From Planctomycetota bacterium (GTDB lineage: Bacteria > Planctomycetota > UBA1135 > GCA-002748355): a stretch of DNA of 64,000 bases. The translations under genes and the position numbers were made by a program. Below, in pieces: positions 7,978 to 17,496 of the stretch. The stretch is taken from NCBI GenBank assembly GCA_027021385.1, contig JALUUL010000069.1:1-64000 (forward strand). The letters run 5' to 3'. Position 1 is the stretch's first letter. Each line of letters opens with the position of its first letter. Below the pieces are notes generated by a model. The model did no database searches. It was not told where the DNA came from and saw only the letters and a list, made by a program, of their open reading frames with translations.

Positions 7978-10900
7978 TCAGAGTTCGGGTTCCCCTTCGC
8001 GTTCCGCGAACCAGCGGTACATCGTCGGGAGCACGCAGAGTGTCAGGAGGGTCGATGTCACGAGCCCTCCGATGACGACCGTCGCCAGAGGTCTCTGGAC
8101 CTCCGCGCCGGCGCTCGTCGCGAGGGCCATCGGGACGAAGCCGAAGGCCGCGACCATGGCGGTCATCAGAACCGGCCGGAGCCTCGTCATGGCCGCTTCC
8201 CGGGCCGCTTCCTCCCTGTTCATGCCCTCGCGACGGCGCTGGACGACGTAGGAGAGGAGGACAACGCCGTTCAGGACGGCGATGCCGAAGAGAGCGATGA
8301 AGCCGACCCCGGCGGAGATCGAGAACGGATATCCCCTGAGGACGAGTGCAAGGATCCCGCCCGTCGTCGCCATCGGGACATTGAGGAAGATCAGGGCCCC
8401 GAGACGAACCGATCCGAAGGTCGAGTAGAGGAGGACGAAGATCACGAGGAGGGCTAGGGGGACGAGGACGGAGAGCCGCTCCGAGGCCTCCTGGAGGTTC
8501 TCGAACTGCCCCCCCCATTCGATGAACCAGCCCGGAGGGAGTTTCACCTTCTTCTCCACCAGACGCCGGGCTTCCGCGACGGCGGAGGCCAGATCCCGCC
8601 CCCGGACATTCGCCTCGACGGTGATCTTCCGCTGGATCTTCTCCCTGCTGATCTGGGCCGGTCCCGTTGCGATCTTCACCTTTGCGACCTGCTCGAGCGG
8701 GACCCAGGAGGCAGGGACTCCGTCGGTCGAATGCAGGGCCACGGGCAACCGGCGAAGGGTTTCCAGGTCCTTCTGGACGATCGGATCGAAGCGGACCTGG
8801 ATCGCGAAGCGTTTCTGCCCCTCGATCACCGTGCCGGAGATCCGGCCGCCGATCGTCTCTATGACATTCAGGACGTCTTCCGCGTTGATCCCCAGCCGCG
8901 CGATGGCCCGGCGGTCCACGTCGATCGTCACGGCGGGAAGCCCGAGGATCTGTTCGGCCTTGACCTCGACGAGTCCGTCGACCCCGCTCACGACCGACGC
9001 GACCTGGTCCGCGATGCGGCGCATGTCGTCCAGCGTCCCCCCTCCGGCGTAGATCTGGATTCCGATGTCGGAGCGCACGCCGCTGATGAGTTCGGAGACC
9101 CTGAGTTCGATCGGCTGGGAATAGCTGAACATGACTCCCGGGAAACGCTCCCGCAGATCCTTGTCGAGGGCGGCGAGGAATTCCTCCTTCGTTTCGAACC
9201 TCCATTCCTCCTTGGGCTTCAGGATGATGTAGGTGTCGCTGATCTCGACTCCCATCGGATCCGTCGCGATCTCGGCCCTCCCCGTTCGCGACACGATGGT
9301 TTGGACTTCCGGATAGGTCTTGACGATCTTCTCGACCTCCGTGCTGATCCGGTTCGAGGTCTCGAGCGAGACGCTGGGAAGGCGCCAGATCTGCATCGCG
9401 ATCGCCCCCTCGTCGAGCCGGGGGATGAATTCCGCCCCCATGAAGGGGATGAACCCGAGGCTGCCGAGGAAGACGCCCGAGGCGATGAGGGTCGTCCGTA
9501 CCGGGTGTGAGAGCGTCCGTCCGAGGAACGGCTGATAGATCTTCTTTGCCAGGCGGAAGAGGATGGGCTCCTTCTCCTTGACGTTCTTGAGGAAGAAGGT
9601 GGCGAGAACCGGCATCAAGGTCAGCGCGCAGACGAGGGAGCCCGCGAGGGCGAAGACGACCGTCAAGGCCATCGGCTGGAACATCTTCCCCTCGATTCCG
9701 CGCAGGGCGAGGATCGGAAGGTAGACGATCATGATGATCCCGACCGCGAATACGACGGGCCGGGCGACTTCATGGCTCGCCCGCCTGACCTTTTCGAGGT
9801 GGGAGACCCCCGGATCGTTCTTGTGGTGGTGCAGGTAACGGATGATGTTCTCGATCATGACGACCGAGCCGTCGACGATGAGACCGAAGTCCAGGGCTCC
9901 GAGGGACATCAGGTTTCCGGAGATCCCGAACTCCTCCATCCCTGTGAGGGCGATGAGCATGGAGATCGGGATCGCGGAGGCCACGATCAAACCGGCCCTC
10001 AGGTTCCCCAGCAGGAGAAGGAGGATGATGATGACGAGGAGTCCGCCCTCCGTGAGGTTCTTGATGACGGTCTTGATCGTCCGGTTGACGAGATCGGTCC
10101 GGTTGTAGAAGGTGTCGATCACGACTCCTTCGGGGAGCGTCTTCTGGATCTCCAGGACCTTGTCGTGGACCGCGGCGGACACCTTCCTGGAGTTCGCGCC
10201 CATCAGCATCATAACGATGCCGACCACCGCTTCTCCCCGACCGTCCCGGGTCACGGCCCCCTGTCGGATCATCGGTTTGAACTCGACCTTCCCGAGATTC
10301 TCCAGATAGACAGGGGTGCCGCGTTCGTCCTTCGCGATGACGACCTTCGCGAGGTCGTTCAGGTTCTCGATCAGGCCTTCCCCCCGGATCAGGTACTGTT
10401 CGTCGGCGTGGACGATGTAACCTCCGCCCACGTTCCGGTTGTTGCCCTGGATGGCCTCGAAGACCCTGGAAAGGGAAATCCCGTGCGCGATGAGCTTTCG
10501 GGGGTCGATCGTGACCTGGTAGGTCTTGAGTTCCCCTCCGAAGGCGTTCACCTCGACGACTCCGGGGACGGAGCGGAGCTGGTAATTCACGACCCAGTCC
10601 AGGATCGTGCGGAGTTCCATCGGGGAATAGCCCTCTCCCTTGAGTTCGAATTGATAGATCTCTCCGAGGCCGGTCGAGATCGGGCCCATTTCGGGCTCCC
10701 CGTAGCCCTCGGGCACCGCCTCGCGGGCCTCGACGAGGCGTTCGCCGACCAGCTGCCGGGCCCAGTAGATGTCGGTCCCCTCCTCGAAAACGATCGTGAC
10801 CACTGACAACCCGAACTTGGAGACGGATCGGATCTCCTCGACCTTCGGGATTCCGCTCATCGCGGATTCCACAGGGAAGGTGATCAGGGATTCGACCTCC

Positions 10901-11076
10901 TGGGGTGCAAGTCCCGGACTGTTGGTCAGGACCTGGACCTGGACGTTCGTGACGTCGGGAACGGCGTCGATCGGCAGGTCGCCCATGGCCCGCACCCCGA
11001 GCACGCCGGCGAGCAGCCAGAGGATGATGACGAGGAATCGGTTGTTCAGGGAGAAGTCGACGATGCGATTGATCAC
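7978..11076 (-). CDS. czcA: Heavy-metal efflux RND transporter (CzcA/CusA family)
   Basis: Inner-membrane proton/metal antiporter of 1032 residues, the normal length. The N-terminal helix and porter domain (FGLSVVTIVFEEGTDIYWAR) and the TM2-4 block (about 340-410) match the HME-RND subclass. The proton-relay motif DFGLIVDGSVVMIEN has Asp396, Asp402 and Glu409. This is the acidic pattern of CzcA-type pumps for divalent ions (Zn, Co, Cd, Ni), whereas CusA-type copper/silver pumps lack these acids. The second half repeats the porter/TM layout. It lies 11 bases after the adaptor gene and before the P-II gene. Substrate is inferred; copper or silver cannot be fully excluded. Confidence 0.95.
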   Translation of the reverse strand: MINRIVDFSLNNRFLVIILWLLAGVLGVRAMGDLPIDAVPDVTNVQVQVLTNSPGLAPQEVESLITFPVESAMSGIPKVEEIRSVSKFGLSVVTIVFEEGTDIYWARQLVGERLVEAREAVPEGYGEPEMGPISTGLGEIYQFELKGEGYSPMELRTILDWVVNYQLRSVPGVVEVNAFGGELKTYQVTIDPRKLIAHGISLSRVFEAIQGNNRNVGGGYIVHADEQYLIRGEGLIENLNDLAKVVIAKDERGTPVYLENLGKVEFKPMIRQGAVTRDGRGEAVVGIVMMLMGANSRKVSAAVHDKVLEIQKTLPEGVVIDTFYNRTDLVNRTIKTVIKNLTEGGLLVIIILLLLLGNLRAGLIVASAIPISMLIALTGMEEFGISGNLMSLGALDFGLIVDGSVVMIENIIRYLHHHKNDPGVSHLEKVRRASHEVARPVVFAVGIIMIVYLPILALRGIEGKMFQPMALTVVFALAGSLVCALTLMPVLATFFLKNVKEKEPILFRLAKKIYQPFLGRTLSHPVRTTLIASGVFLGSLGFIPFMGAEFIPRLDEGAIAMQIWRLPSVSLETSNRISTEVEKIVKTYPEVQTIVSRTGRAEIATDPMGVEISDTYIILKPKEEWRFETKEEFLAALDKDLRERFPGVMFSYSQPIELRVSELISGVRSDIGIQIYAGGGTLDDMRRIADQVASVVSGVDGLVEVKAEQILGLPAVTIDVDRRAIARLGINAEDVLNVIETIGGRISGTVIEGQKRFAIQVRFDPIVQKDLETLRRLPVALHSTDGVPASWVPLEQVAKVKIATGPAQISREKIQRKITVEANVRGRDLASAVAEARRLVEKKVKLPPGWFIEWGGQFENLQEASERLSVLVPLALLVIFVLLYSTFGSVRLGALIFLNVPMATTGGILALVLRGYPFSISAGVGFIALFGIAVLNGVVLLSYVVQRRREGMNREEAAREAAMTRLRPVLMTAMVAAFGFVPMALATSAGAEVQRPLATVVIGGLVTSTLLTLCVLPTMYRWFAEREGEPEL

Positions 11077-11087
11077 CGGGCCGCCTT

Positions 11088-12530
11088 TCAGTGACTGTGG
11101 CCTTCGCCGAGTTCGCCTTTTCGAAGGGCGGATTTGAGATAGAAGGTCCCGCTCACCGCGATGGTGGTTCCGGGTTCGAGGCCGGTCTTCACCTCGACGT
11201 TTTCCGTCGATTCACGGCCGATCACGACGGGGCGTTTCTCGAAGATCCCCTTTCCGGCCAGAACGAACACGAAGTTCGCGCCGCCTTCATGGACGAGGGC
11301 CGTCTTGGGAATCGCGACTGCAGCCCTTTCCCGTCGGACGATGAGATCCACGCTGCCGAACATCCCGGGCCGCATAGGGAATTTCTCAGGCCATTCGGGG
11401 ATGTCCGGGTTCGCCATCTCCAGCCGGACTCTGAGGCTCCTGCTCTCCGGATCGACCTCGTAGTCGATTCTCGTGACCTTTCCCTCGAAGTTGCGGTCGG
11501 GGAATGCGTCGAGTCGGACGATTCCTGTCTGTCCCGTCCGGATCGAACGGATCTGTCCCTCGAAGGCCGAGGCGAGGATCCAGATGTGGCTCAGGTCCTT
11601 GAGGGTGAAGAGCTTCGTCTGGGCGTCGACGAACTCCCCGGTGGAGATGTGGCGTCCCGAGACGATCCCCTTGCGCTGGGCGCGGATTTCGTAGGTACCT
11701 GCGAGGAAGGGGGAGTCGGTGTCCATGCTTTCGAGGGTCGCGGAGTCGAGTCCCAGGGCGATCAGATGGTTCTTCGCGGCCTCTTCGTCGATGCGCCGTT
11801 CGCGGAGCGCGACTTCGAGGGCGAGAAGCCTCGTGTCCCGTTGCGCCTCGAGCTCGGTGAGTTCCCGTTTCCGGTTGAGGATCGAGTTCTGAAGGGACTT
11901 GTCGGCTTCGAGGAAGGGACGGATCGTCGAGACGGACTTCTCCTGGAGTTCCTTCTCTCGGGCGTAGATCCTCTTGTTGATCTCGATGCTTCCACGCAAC
12001 ACCCGATCTGCGGTCTCGAGGCGCTTGCGGAACAACTCCCGTTCCCGTTCGAGCGTGGTCTTCGCAGCCTCCACGAGGGCTCGAGAGCGCAGAAAGGCCG
12101 CGGCGGCCCTTCCGAGGTCCACCGAGTCGATGACGCAGAGGAGGTCTCCCTTTTCGACGCTCTCGCCGAGGTGCTTGTGGATCGATTGGACGATTCCCGG
12201 AGCCTTGGGATTGACGTGGGTCACGCCGTCCATGTCCTCGGAGACGACGACCGGGAGGGTGAGAATGCTCGCGATCTCTCCGGAGGAAGCCTCGTCCACG
12301 CGGATCCCCGCGGCTTCGACTTGTGCGGCGGTGAGTTCGACGCGGTTCTCGTGCTCTTCGCCCCCGCCTTCCTCGGAGCCGTGGGCATGGCCGTCTTCAT
12401 GCCCCTTTTCCGAGGTTCCCCCGCCTTCCAGGGCGGCGGTCTTGGAGCAGGAGGCGGAGGACAGGAGGAGACAGAAGAGCGCGGCGAGAGCGGCCGCGCC
12501 GCGGATCGGGCGTTCGTTCCAGGAACTCAT
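11088..12530 (-). CDS. His-rich periplasmic adaptor lipoprotein (CzcB/CusB type)
   Basis: Membrane-fusion protein of 480 residues linking the RND pump to the outer-membrane channel. The chosen start overlaps the upstream stop in an ATGA junction. It gives a lipoprotein signal (FCLLLSSASCSK, Cys about residue 26). A His-rich metal-binding segment follows (GHEDGHAHGSEEGGGEEHEN, about 42-61), and the C-terminus ends in GEGHSH. In between are a barrel-sandwich half (VNPKAPGIVQSIHKHLGESV), a long coiled-coil hairpin (about 160-255) and a beta-barrel segment (FPMRPGMFGSVDLIVRRE). The His tracts suit Zn, Co, Ni or Cu. Clear operon partner of the 1032-residue pump. Confidence 0.93.
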   Translation of the reverse strand: MSSWNERPIRGAAALAALFCLLLSSASCSKTAALEGGGTSEKGHEDGHAHGSEEGGGEEHENRVELTAAQVEAAGIRVDEASSGEIASILTLPVVVSEDMDGVTHVNPKAPGIVQSIHKHLGESVEKGDLLCVIDSVDLGRAAAAFLRSRALVEAAKTTLERERELFRKRLETADRVLRGSIEINKRIYAREKELQEKSVSTIRPFLEADKSLQNSILNRKRELTELEAQRDTRLLALEVALRERRIDEEAAKNHLIALGLDSATLESMDTDSPFLAGTYEIRAQRKGIVSGRHISTGEFVDAQTKLFTLKDLSHIWILASAFEGQIRSIRTGQTGIVRLDAFPDRNFEGKVTRIDYEVDPESRSLRVRLEMANPDIPEWPEKFPMRPGMFGSVDLIVRRERAAVAIPKTALVHEGGANFVFVLAGKGIFEKRPVVIGRESTENVEVKTGLEPGTTIAVSGTFYLKSALRKGELGEGHSH

Positions 12531-13885
12531 CGGGTCCTCTTTTCTTCTTCTTCTTTTCCGTCGTGTTTCGATTCTGCATGGGGGGTGGGGGGGGCGAGAA
12601 CGGTCCCGCAGGCCGTGAGGAATCCCCACGTGCGCTTGCGGATCTCCGACCTTGCTTCCGTCGTGCGCCTTCTCGCATCGACGAGGGCGCGCTGGAGGTT
12701 CAGGATCTCGAGAAGGGTGACTTCGCCGGCGTCGAAGGCCTCCCCCGCCAGGCGCAGGCTTTCCTCGTTGTTCGGAAGAAGGATCTTCTCGAGGAATCGG
12801 AAGATGGTCCTGGCCTCTTCGAGAGCAGCCCAGGTGTCATGGACCTCGTTCCGGATCGCATGGATCTTCGCGCGGATCTCCCGCGCGAGGACCGTTCTCC
12901 GGGCGATCGCGGTGCGGATCGCGGGCCGGTTGAAGAAGGTGAAGAGTCCGGGAAGGATCGAGAGTCCGGTTCCGATCGCGAGTTTCGGGAACTGGCGGGC
13001 GACCTCGAGACGGACCTCGTCCTCCGCGGCCTCGTAGGAAGCAAGAAGGGCGCCGAGGTCGGGGCGTTTTTCGAGAGCCGTTCGGACGAGTCCGTCCAGG
13101 TCCTTTCTCTCCTTCGCCGGGCTTTCCGGAAGTGTTCCCGGAGACAAGGGGACCTCGAGATCCGGGGGGAGGCCCAGAAGGGTGTTCAGGCGCTGGCGGT
13201 CACGGCGCAGACGGGCTTCGAGGTCGATCCGCTGCGCCTTGATCGCAAGGAGGTCGCCCTCCGCCAGATTCGCCTGGATCGCGGTCGCCGCCCCCGCCTC
13301 CTTGGCTTTCTTGAAGTAATCCCGGGTGCGTTCCGCGAGGCGGATGAGTTCTTGGTTCTGTTCCAGGAGTCTGCGTGTCTCCAACACGGATTCGGCGGCC
13401 ATCAGGACCTCGCGCGCGAGGATCCGTTCGGCTTCGAGGATCTTCCGGCGTGTCTCCTCGACCCTCCATTTCGCGGCCCCCTTCTTGGCGTCCAGTTCCC
13501 CGGGGCGCGGGAGGGGGAAGGTCAGGCCGAAGCCGGAGAGGAAATCGACCGTGGTCGCGCGCCCCTCGACGATGTGGGAGGCCAGAGCGTCCATTCCGTC
13601 CCATCCGATCTCGGGGTCCTCGAGGAGGCCGGCCTCGACGAGAAGGGCCTTGGAGACGCCGATGGCCGAGCGCAGGGCTTGGAGCGTCGGGTTGTTCGCG
13701 ATCGCGAAGGAGGCCAACCGTTTCGGATCCGGAGCTTCGGTGTCGGGTTTCTCGGGTTCGGGCCAGAGAGCCGCTTCGAGTTCTGCGAGGATCGCCGCCG
13801 GTTCGACCGGCGCCCGCTCGTAAGCGATGCAGGAGGCGAGGAAAGCCCCCAAAACGGGCGCAAGCCACGCCCTCTTGAGTTTCAT
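12527..13885 (-). CDS. TolC-family outer-membrane efflux lipoprotein (CzcC type)
   Basis: Outer-membrane channel of the tripartite metal pump, 452 residues. The selected ATG opens a lipoprotein signal (MKLKRAWLAPVLGAFLASC, Cys19). An alternative ATG at 13930 with a GGAG site would lengthen the N-terminus by 15 residues. The body is two OEP repeats of long amphipathic helices. Typical features are NPTLQALRSAIGVSKALLVEAGLLEDP and the repeated helix-turn ends GEVTLLEILNLQRALVDARR. It overlaps the adaptor gene by four bases, so expression is coupled. Gene order outer membrane, adaptor, pump is that of czcCBA. Confidence 0.92.
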   Translation of the reverse strand: MKLKRAWLAPVLGAFLASCIAYERAPVEPAAILAELEAALWPEPEKPDTEAPDPKRLASFAIANNPTLQALRSAIGVSKALLVEAGLLEDPEIGWDGMDALASHIVEGRATTVDFLSGFGLTFPLPRPGELDAKKGAAKWRVEETRRKILEAERILAREVLMAAESVLETRRLLEQNQELIRLAERTRDYFKKAKEAGAATAIQANLAEGDLLAIKAQRIDLEARLRRDRQRLNTLLGLPPDLEVPLSPGTLPESPAKERKDLDGLVRTALEKRPDLGALLASYEAAEDEVRLEVARQFPKLAIGTGLSILPGLFTFFNRPAIRTAIARRTVLAREIRAKIHAIRNEVHDTWAALEEARTIFRFLEKILLPNNEESLRLAGEAFDAGEVTLLEILNLQRALVDARRRTTEARSEIRKRTWGFLTACGTVLAPPTPHAESKHDGKEEEEKRTR

Positions 13886-14032
13886 CCCGGATTTCACGGA
13901 AACCTTTCCGCGGAAGGCTGTTCGAACCATCTTGACCGTCTCCGGATCTGGGAAACCGGCATCGGCTTCCGCCGACGCCCCTTCATTCACGTCTTCGGGG
14001 CCCGGGAGGCCCCATAGGGAAGGGGGCGCGGT

Positions 14033-14479
14033 TCAGCAGCGGAGAACGGTGGTGCGCAGCGGGACCAAGTGGGGGGAGCCCAGGTTCCCGGCCGGGGGAA
14101 GGGATCGCCGAGGCGAGGGTGGGGCGAGGCTTTGGAGCCCCGAAATCTCCGGGGAGGAGACGACTGTGATCGGAACCGAGACCTCCGGGGAGATCCGGTC
14201 CTTGGGTTTCCTCGGCTGCCTCTGGTCGACCTCGAGATCGAAGTCGGTACAGAGTCCGCAGAGGAGACCGGGGCCGTCTCTCTTCTGAGTGAGCGCGCCG
14301 TCCGGTTCGGAAGCGTGGGAATCCTCCTCGAGGCAGCAGAGACTGCCCGAGAGTTCGACTCGGAGATGTCCGCCGGGTGCGACGCAGACTACGACCCCCC
14401 GTCCCATTCCGAGGAGCAGACCCTGCGGGAGGAGGGCGAGCAGCAAGGCGAGGCGGAGGATCCGGGAGGACATGCGCAT
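14033..14479 (-). CDS. Small secreted cysteine protein heading the efflux operon
   Basis: A 148-residue protein with a strong signal peptide (MRMSSRILRLALLLALLPQGLLLG). It has paired cysteines: VVVCVAPGGHL, GSLCCLEED and GLLCGLCTDFD, then a Pro/Ser-rich tail ending in a cysteine. I recall similar short proteins with a VCVxPxGH start and CxxC motifs near RND metal-efflux genes in related genomes, but I cannot verify that here. Its position, about 150 bases before the TolC-family gene on the same strand, suggests a metal-binding or sensing role at the head of the operon. Confidence 0.65.
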   Translation of the reverse strand: MRMSSRILRLALLLALLPQGLLLGMGRGVVVCVAPGGHLRVELSGSLCCLEEDSHASEPDGALTQKRDGPGLLCGLCTDFDLEVDQRQPRKPKDRISPEVSVPITVVSSPEISGLQSLAPPSPRRSLPPAGNLGSPHLVPLRTTVLRC

Positions 14480-14588
14480 TCGAGGGGTGGGACGCTACCG
14501 CAGGGGTTTCGCGTGTGCAACGATCGGGAGGGATAGACCGGGGGCGCCCGGAATCCAAGCTCCTTTCGGCAGCGGAGGGCCCCGGGCT

Positions 14589-15533
14589 TCAATCCACGAG
14601 TAGGCGGAGGTTTCCCTCCCGGCTCGTGAACCGAATTCGGACGGCCTCTTCGCCCGGAGGCGAATCTGGACCCGCTCGGAAGGTCCGGGTCCTCCAACCC
14701 GCGGGGAGCCGGGCCGGAGGTTCGGAGTTCCCGGGGACCCTCCGAAGGGGAAGATCCGAGCGGAGGACCCCCTGGATCGTCGTGTAGGAGAGGAGGATCG
14801 GGGCTCCTTCGGGCAGGCGGAGCACGAGGCCCCCCGAATCGGTGACGAGGGTCAGTTCGCTACGCCCGGGGCCGAGGCGGGCCTCGACCCGTCCCGCCCT
14901 CATCCTCCCCGTGGCCTCGCGGATTCCCCCGGACAGGAGCACCTTCCCGTCCCCGCCCGCGAAGCGGAGCCTCTTCCGGACCGGACCGATCCGGAGGAGA
15001 CCGTCCCTCGTGACGGCCGTGACCTCCCCCGCCTCATAGGTTCCGGTGTCGATCGTTCCCGACAGGGTCGTCAGGTCCAGGTCGCAGCCCTTCGGAAGAC
15101 GGACATGGTAGTCGATGCCGATCCGCTCGATCGGGGTTCCGGGGGAGGGGACCAACTCGAGACCTTCCCCGCCCTTCCCGTCGTCCGCCCGAAGGAGGGT
15201 GCAGGACGCGGCCGCTCTCCGCGCCTCGGCCTCGTCTCTCGCTCCGACGAGGAAGACCGGGCGGATCTCGGGGCGTGATCCTCCTTCGACGAGGAGATCC
15301 CCGTGGGCGCTGAAGAGGGTCAGACGCTTCGGGGGGCGGGGGAGGAGAATCGTCTCGCCGGGAACGGCGAAGCCCTCGAGCCCCGGACCGGGCGGGGTCC
15401 GGAGGCCCGGACAACCGACCCCGGAGAGCAGCAGAATCAGAAACGCGCCCCGAATGCCGGAAACCGGCATCCTCCACCGTCCGGACCGGCCGGTGGGGGA
15501 GGGGCGGGGAAGAGGGTCGGGTCGGGCGGTCAT
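14589..15533 (-). CDS. Hypothetical lipoprotein with DUF4097-like beta-helical pattern
   Basis: A 314-residue predicted exported protein. A hydrophobic signal ending in a lipobox (LILLLSGVGC) lies at residues 31-41 from the ATG at 15533. A later ATG at 15470 would give a more usual signal length but has its GGAGG too close. The mature part has the pattern LPKGCDLDLTTLSGTIDTGTYEAGEV followed by further short strands with DGLLRIG and DGKVLLSGG steps. This recalls DUF4097 putative adhesin repeats. It lies 13 bases after the terpenoid-cyclase-like gene on the same strand, so they are probably co-transcribed. Function unknown. Confidence 0.7.
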   Translation of the reverse strand: MTARPDPLPRPSPTGRSGRWRMPVSGIRGAFLILLLSGVGCPGLRTPPGPGLEGFAVPGETILLPRPPKRLTLFSAHGDLLVEGGSRPEIRPVFLVGARDEAEARRAAASCTLLRADDGKGGEGLELVPSPGTPIERIGIDYHVRLPKGCDLDLTTLSGTIDTGTYEAGEVTAVTRDGLLRIGPVRKRLRFAGGDGKVLLSGGIREATGRMRAGRVEARLGPGRSELTLVTDSGGLVLRLPEGAPILLSYTTIQGVLRSDLPLRRVPGNSEPPARLPAGWRTRTFRAGPDSPPGEEAVRIRFTSREGNLRLLVD

Positions 15534-15546
15534 CGATGCGCCAAGC

Positions 15547-17385
15547 CTATTTCCTCGTCAGGACCGTCGCGACCGACCGCTTGAGAAAGAGGAGGGCGAA
15601 ACAGGTGTCCTCCAGGGAACCCCAGCCGCCGTCCTCCCCCTGGGTCGGGAGGAGCTGCATCGCCCCCTCGAAATACCAGTCCCGACCCTGGAGCCGGCGC
15701 ACTCCGGCTAGTTCGCAGGCACGTTCCAGGCCGTAGAGGTAGTAGAAATGCCAGTTCCTGCCATTGCGTGGATTGCCCCGGACCCTGAGTTCCGCGCCGA
15801 GCCAGGCAAAGGCCTCCCGGAGGGCCCGGGCCGCCTCGGAGTCCGCCTTCCGCAGGTTCCGTTTCGCACGGGCGAGGGCCGCACGGCAGAGGAGGAGTCC
15901 GGTGATCCCGGCCGTCGTCATGCTTCCTGTTGGGAACTCCTCGTCCCCCCTGTAACTGAATCCCCGCCTCCAGGCCTTGAGGGCCCCCCGCGTCCCCCCC
16001 CGGTCTTCCCCGTATCTGAGAATCGAAAGGCGGATCGGCCGGTTTCCTTCCCTCGGTCCCTGGTCGCGCAGGAAGTGGTCGAGGAGGCCGGGCCACAGCC
16101 CGCGAGGAAGGGTGACCCCGCAGAGTTCGGCCGACCAGAACCCTAGGGCCGCGTACTGGGTCACCGAGTTGTCGTAGCGGGGACCAGGCCGGTAGTTGAA
16201 ACGGAAGCGGTAGCCCTGGTCGATCCGGGTGTCCAGGTTCCCGAGCAGGCGTTCCGTCCAGGTCCGCATCAAGTCCAGGTCCTCCTTCGAGGGCTTTCTC
16301 CGAGTCGGCCCGTCGAGGAGACCCTGGCGGATCTGCTCGCCCTCGTTCGGAGGTTCGTAGAGAGCCTCGAGGGCCATCAGGGAGATTCCGAGGGCATAGC
16401 TGTCCCAGGGCTCTCTCTTTCGGAGTTCCGCAAGGAGGGCCGGAATCGGGGCCCGTTCCCGGTAGGGGTTGCGTTTCAGGAGGGCGAGGAGGATCAGGGC
16501 CAGTCGGCCGGTCCCGTACGAACGCATCCTTGAGGGGATCTTCGTCTCCGAGTCTTCGAAGAGTCGCTGTGTGCGCCAGGTCCGGATTTTCTCTCCCAGG
16601 TACCGGGAGCCCCGGTCGATCGCCTTACGAACCCTCTTGCGGAACCCGGGATGATCTGGTTCAAGGACCGTGACGAATGTCCAGGATTCTTCGATTTCGA
16701 ACGGCCACCTACGCTCCTTTCCCCGGCGTTCGAGGAGCACGCCTCGGAGCGACGCCTCGAGGGAGAGGATCCTGCTGTTTCGGGGATCGAGGACGCGATC
16801 GTAGGTGAGTGAGGCGTCGAGATCGTAGATCCCCTTCCAGGACGATTCCCTGCGCCCCCGGCGGTCTTCCTTCGGAAGGAGACTCTTGATCGTCTGGATC
16901 CGGAATTCGCCGTTCTGCCTGACTTCTCCCTTCGTCCCGGGACCGAGATCGGTGAGTGTGCCTCGGGCCTCGACGGAGCCGCATTTCTGGATCAGGGGGA
17001 AGAGGAGGCGTCGTTTCCGCTTCTTTCCGGGTTTCGGGAGAGCGGGGAAGAGGCTCAACCCGATTTGAGGGATCAGATCCGGGATTGCGGCGTCCTTGAA
17101 CCGGATCGTTCCGTCCTTCGAGAGTTCGTGGCCGTAGAAACCGGGAGCGGGGTCGGCGCCGAGGTAGAGGATCCTGCGGTCCCCCTCGAATGAGAACTTC
17201 CTGCGCTCCTTGCGGAACTCGACGAAGGCCGGGGCCGGGACCTTCCAGGAGACTTTCCCTCGCGGCCGAGGGGGGGGCTTCGGGGCCTGGCGGGGGGAGG
17301 GGAGACCGGGGAAACCGAGGGCCGTGAGGAGAAGGAGCGAGCCGTGTGGCGATCCCGGAACGAGGCTCTTCGGAATCCTGATCAA
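15547..17385 (-). CDS. Secreted protein with terpenoid-cyclase-like alpha/alpha toroid
   Basis: A 612-residue protein with an N-terminal signal segment (about 12-28, LLLLTALGFPGL) and a Pro/Arg-rich linker. After an unassigned beta-rich region (about 45-240) there are helical repeats of the prenyltransferase/squalene-oxidase fold. Examples are a YGTGRLALILLALLKR helix pair, SYALGISLMALEALY, YDNSVTQYAALGFW and the closing QW-type repeat GEDGGWGSLEDTCFALLFL. No DxDD or DDxxD cyclase acids are evident, so it is probably not a terpene cyclase. Such secreted toroids are common in planctomycetes. A related protein occurs at 29880-32123. Divergent from the amidase gene, with about 110 bases between. 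Confidence 0.8.
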   Translation of the reverse strand: MIRIPKSLVPGSPHGSLLLLTALGFPGLPSPRQAPKPPPRPRGKVSWKVPAPAFVEFRKERRKFSFEGDRRILYLGADPAPGFYGHELSKDGTIRFKDAAIPDLIPQIGLSLFPALPKPGKKRKRRLLFPLIQKCGSVEARGTLTDLGPGTKGEVRQNGEFRIQTIKSLLPKEDRRGRRESSWKGIYDLDASLTYDRVLDPRNSRILSLEASLRGVLLERRGKERRWPFEIEESWTFVTVLEPDHPGFRKRVRKAIDRGSRYLGEKIRTWRTQRLFEDSETKIPSRMRSYGTGRLALILLALLKRNPYRERAPIPALLAELRKREPWDSYALGISLMALEALYEPPNEGEQIRQGLLDGPTRRKPSKEDLDLMRTWTERLLGNLDTRIDQGYRFRFNYRPGPRYDNSVTQYAALGFWSAELCGVTLPRGLWPGLLDHFLRDQGPREGNRPIRLSILRYGEDRGGTRGALKAWRRGFSYRGDEEFPTGSMTTAGITGLLLCRAALARAKRNLRKADSEAARALREAFAWLGAELRVRGNPRNGRNWHFYYLYGLERACELAGVRRLQGRDWYFEGAMQLLPTQGEDGGWGSLEDTCFALLFLKRSVATVLTRK

Positions 17386-17496
17386 GATCGCGGCTTAGGG
17401 CTCGATGTCGAATAGGGGGAGGGGCCGAGGGGAAGGGAGGCATGTTACCATTCGTCCCTCTCCATGTTCCGTCTCGTCGCTCCCGTGGAGGTTCAG

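Noticed and set aside
11091-13037. 648-codon plus-strand frame opposite the adaptor and TolC-family genes
   Set aside because: Antisense shadow of the czcCB-like pair; no recognisable domain.
15547-17385. Squalene-hopene or terpene cyclase function
   Set aside because: The toroid fold is present, but the DxDD-type catalytic acids are not visible and the protein is secreted.
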